From NCBI GenBank assembly GCA_008501765.1, contig QQUE01000002.1, positions 370,336-434,335 of the forward strand: a DNA stretch of 64,000 bases. The letters run 5' to 3'. The notes under the pieces are model-generated. The model was not told where the DNA came from and did no database searches. It saw only the letters and a list, made by a program, of their open reading frames with translations. Of the stretch, positions 62,737-64,000 are shown piece by piece. Origin of the DNA: Calditrichota bacterium (GTDB taxonomy: Bacteria; Zhuqueibacterota; Zhuqueibacteria; Zhuqueibacterales; Geothermadaptataceae). Numbering within the stretch: position 1 is the stretch's first letter; the number at the start of each line of letters is the position of its first letter. The position numbers and the translations under genes were made by a program.

Positions 62737-63906
62737 ATGAAATTTGCAGCATCCTCAATTACAAAAATTCTTATTCTACTCATCTGCTCAATACAAATTA
62801 GCATTGCCCAGGATGGGCAGGCCACAGCCGGTGCTTTTTTAAGGATGGGCGCTGGCGCACATGCAAAAAGCATGGGCGGTGCTTTTACAGCCATAGCGAA
62901 TACACCCGCGGCATCGTACTGGAATCCGGGTGGTTTGGCGCACATTGAGAGCATCAGTGTGCTGGCTTCCCACAATGAAATGGCGCTTGACCGGACTTAT
63001 ACTTTTATCAGCGGTGTCGTGCCGAGTTCACGCAACAGTTCGCTCGGAATCAGCTGGATTGGTTTAAATGTCAGCAATATCGAAGCGCGCACGGATGATA
63101 CATCCGAGCCTGACTATTACTTTAACAGCGCTAATAGCGCCTTCCTGCTATCCTATGCTTACAAATTTACTTCCTGGTTTTCTGTAGGCCTAAATTACAA
63201 ATGGCTGCAGGAGCGGGTGTACACATCAAGCCTTTCCGGCCATGGTTTTGATTTCGGGGTATTTTCCAAATTAACCGACACTTTTACAGCCGGATTGATG
63301 CTGCAGGATATTCAATCGACCGTGAAAGCGGAGGACGGATACAAACAGCCATTTCCCTTAATTTATCGTCTCGGGCTCGCTGCGCAAATTTCCAACGGAT
63401 TTAACACAGCTTTTGATATCAGCTTCAACGAAAACAAATACAGCAGTTTTGCTCTTGGGATTGAATACAAGCCAATGGCCATGCTGCCAATCCGCGCTGG
63501 ATTCAACCAACAAGGATTTGTCTTTGGTTCCGGCTTGCACATGCCGCTACAAACGATGAATTTAAGGCTGGACTATAGTTACGGCCAGGATCCGCTCAGC
63601 GGCAGCGATACGCACACAATCAGTGTTGGTGTTGGTTACAAACCCGCGGCACTGAACTTTTCCCGCGACAGAAAATCTAGTCCGGTGAAGCAAAACCGCC
63701 AGCCGTTGCAATATGTGGTGGTGCAAACCAAAAATCTCAATGTGCGTGAGGGACCAAGCACGAAATATCGAGTTCTCGGGGCTATCCATCAAGGCCAGCG
63801 ATTTCGCAAAACCGGTTCCATCGGCAACTGGTGTAAAATCAAAATTGGTAAAAAGAAATACGGCTGGGTGCACAAAAAATTTATTAAAGAATATATCCGG
63901 CGATAA
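62737..63906 (+). CDS. PorV/PorQ-like outer-membrane barrel with C-terminal SH3b domain
   Basis: An outer-membrane protein of 389 residues. ATG 62737 follows AGGGAAG, so the earlier overlapping start is rejected. The signal peptide ends near ...SIAQ. Residues 25-310 form a FadL-fold barrel of the PorV type (FLRMGAGAHAKSMGGAFTAI, then A-S-Y-W-N-P-G-G-L-A). PorV helps the type IX system process and attach sorting-domain proteins. Residues 325-389 are a bacterial SH3 domain (NLNVREGPSTKYRVLGAIHQ), usual for binding peptidoglycan, an addition I do not expect in PorV. The gene starts 22 bp after the Fn3 gene and probably shares the sigma-54 promoter. Confidence 0.85.
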   Translation: MKFAASSITKILILLICSIQISIAQDGQATAGAFLRMGAGAHAKSMGGAFTAIANTPAASYWNPGGLAHIESISVLASHNEMALDRTYTFISGVVPSSRNSSLGISWIGLNVSNIEARTDDTSEPDYYFNSANSAFLLSYAYKFTSWFSVGLNYKWLQERVYTSSLSGHGFDFGVFSKLTDTFTAGLMLQDIQSTVKAEDGYKQPFPLIYRLGLAAQISNGFNTAFDISFNENKYSSFALGIEYKPMAMLPIRAGFNQQGFVFGSGLHMPLQTMNLRLDYSYGQDPLSGSDTHTISVGVGYKPAALNFSRDRKSSPVKQNRQPLQYVVVQTKNLNVREGPSTKYRVLGAIHQGQRFRKTGSIGNWCKIKIGKKKYGWVHKKFIKEYIRR

Positions 63907-63919
63907 CTCTCCTCCTCAG

Positions 63920-63965
63920 CCCGGTATGTTGACACAAAAGTGTTGCCATACCGGGTTTTTATTTT
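63920..63965 (+). terminator. Rho-independent terminator of the Fn3/PorV-like unit
   Basis: Outer stem CCCGGTATG / CATACCGGG (63920-63928 and 63947-63955) and an inner ACAC / GTGT stem with an AAAA loop are followed by TTTTTATTTT. Confidence 0.93.
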
Positions 63966-64000
63966 CTACCTACCCTTGTCATTTCAAAAATAATTCTTAT

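Overview
The window looks like chromosomal DNA of a Gram-negative bacterium from the FCB side of the tree. Calditrichota or a neighbouring candidate phylum such as KSB1 is my best guess, by inference only. The reasons are five secreted proteins with the C-terminal sorting domain of the type IX secretion system (Y-P-N-P followed by a Leu-Gly-x-x-V-A turn), a PorV-like barrel, a hybrid two-component system with an AraC-type output, and periplasmic multihaem cytochrome chemistry. The DNA is moderately AT-rich with AT-rich intergenic gaps. I see no tRNA, rRNA, CRISPR array, intact insertion sequence or prophage.

Left part (1-18.7 kb). A hybrid sensor/AraC regulator, cut by the window edge, precedes a secreted glycosidase-like propeller with a sorting domain. 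The gap between them carries a 21-bp-period direct repeat that could be the regulator's operator. A divergent-strand operon encodes a decahaem MtrA/DmsE-type cytochrome and an MtrB/PioB-type outer-membrane barrel, a porin-cytochrome conduit. The barrel gene has an in-frame UGA near its 3' end. Next come a CE15-type glucuronoyl esterase, a GNAT acetyltransferase, an M1 aminopeptidase lipoprotein, a CPBP membrane protease, a MauE-rhodanese fusion, an orphan AraC-like protein, two receiver proteins, and a Yip1/DUF2752 membrane pair.

Middle (18.6-36 kb). This holds a large T9SS cargo protein, a small membrane protein, spmA-spmB, queD, and a degenerate PP2C/TPR protein. A minus-strand cluster lgt - CcmI-like zinc-ribbon protein - ccmA - ccmB - ccmC - ccmD makes c-type cytochromes and so supports the multihaem cytochrome upstream. 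ccmB appears to start at CTG inside the ccmA stop. Then come a palindromic MITE-like element, a six-PAS hybrid histidine kinase, a DUF971 gene and a GGDEF diguanylate cyclase.

Right part (36.5-64 kb). Two large T9SS cargo proteins (a PKD/Fn3 giant and a CotH/lamin-tail protein) converge. They are followed by a periplasmic hypothetical protein, a CPBP-DinB pair, and an RND efflux cluster of one adaptor and two permeases; one permease has a large extra membrane-embedded insertion. Short palindromes lie between the two permease genes. A debranching-enzyme-like protein and three housekeeping enzymes follow: pyrF, thrB and pruA. The window ends with a pair, a T9SS-type Fn3 protein and a PorV-like barrel with an SH3b tail, behind a near-perfect sigma-54 promoter.

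The most unusual items are the UGA-interrupted MtrB-like gene with its own haem motif, the RND permease insertion, the sigma-54-driven Fn3/PorV-SH3b pair, the degenerate PP2C-TPR protein, and several unreported-looking palindromic repeats.
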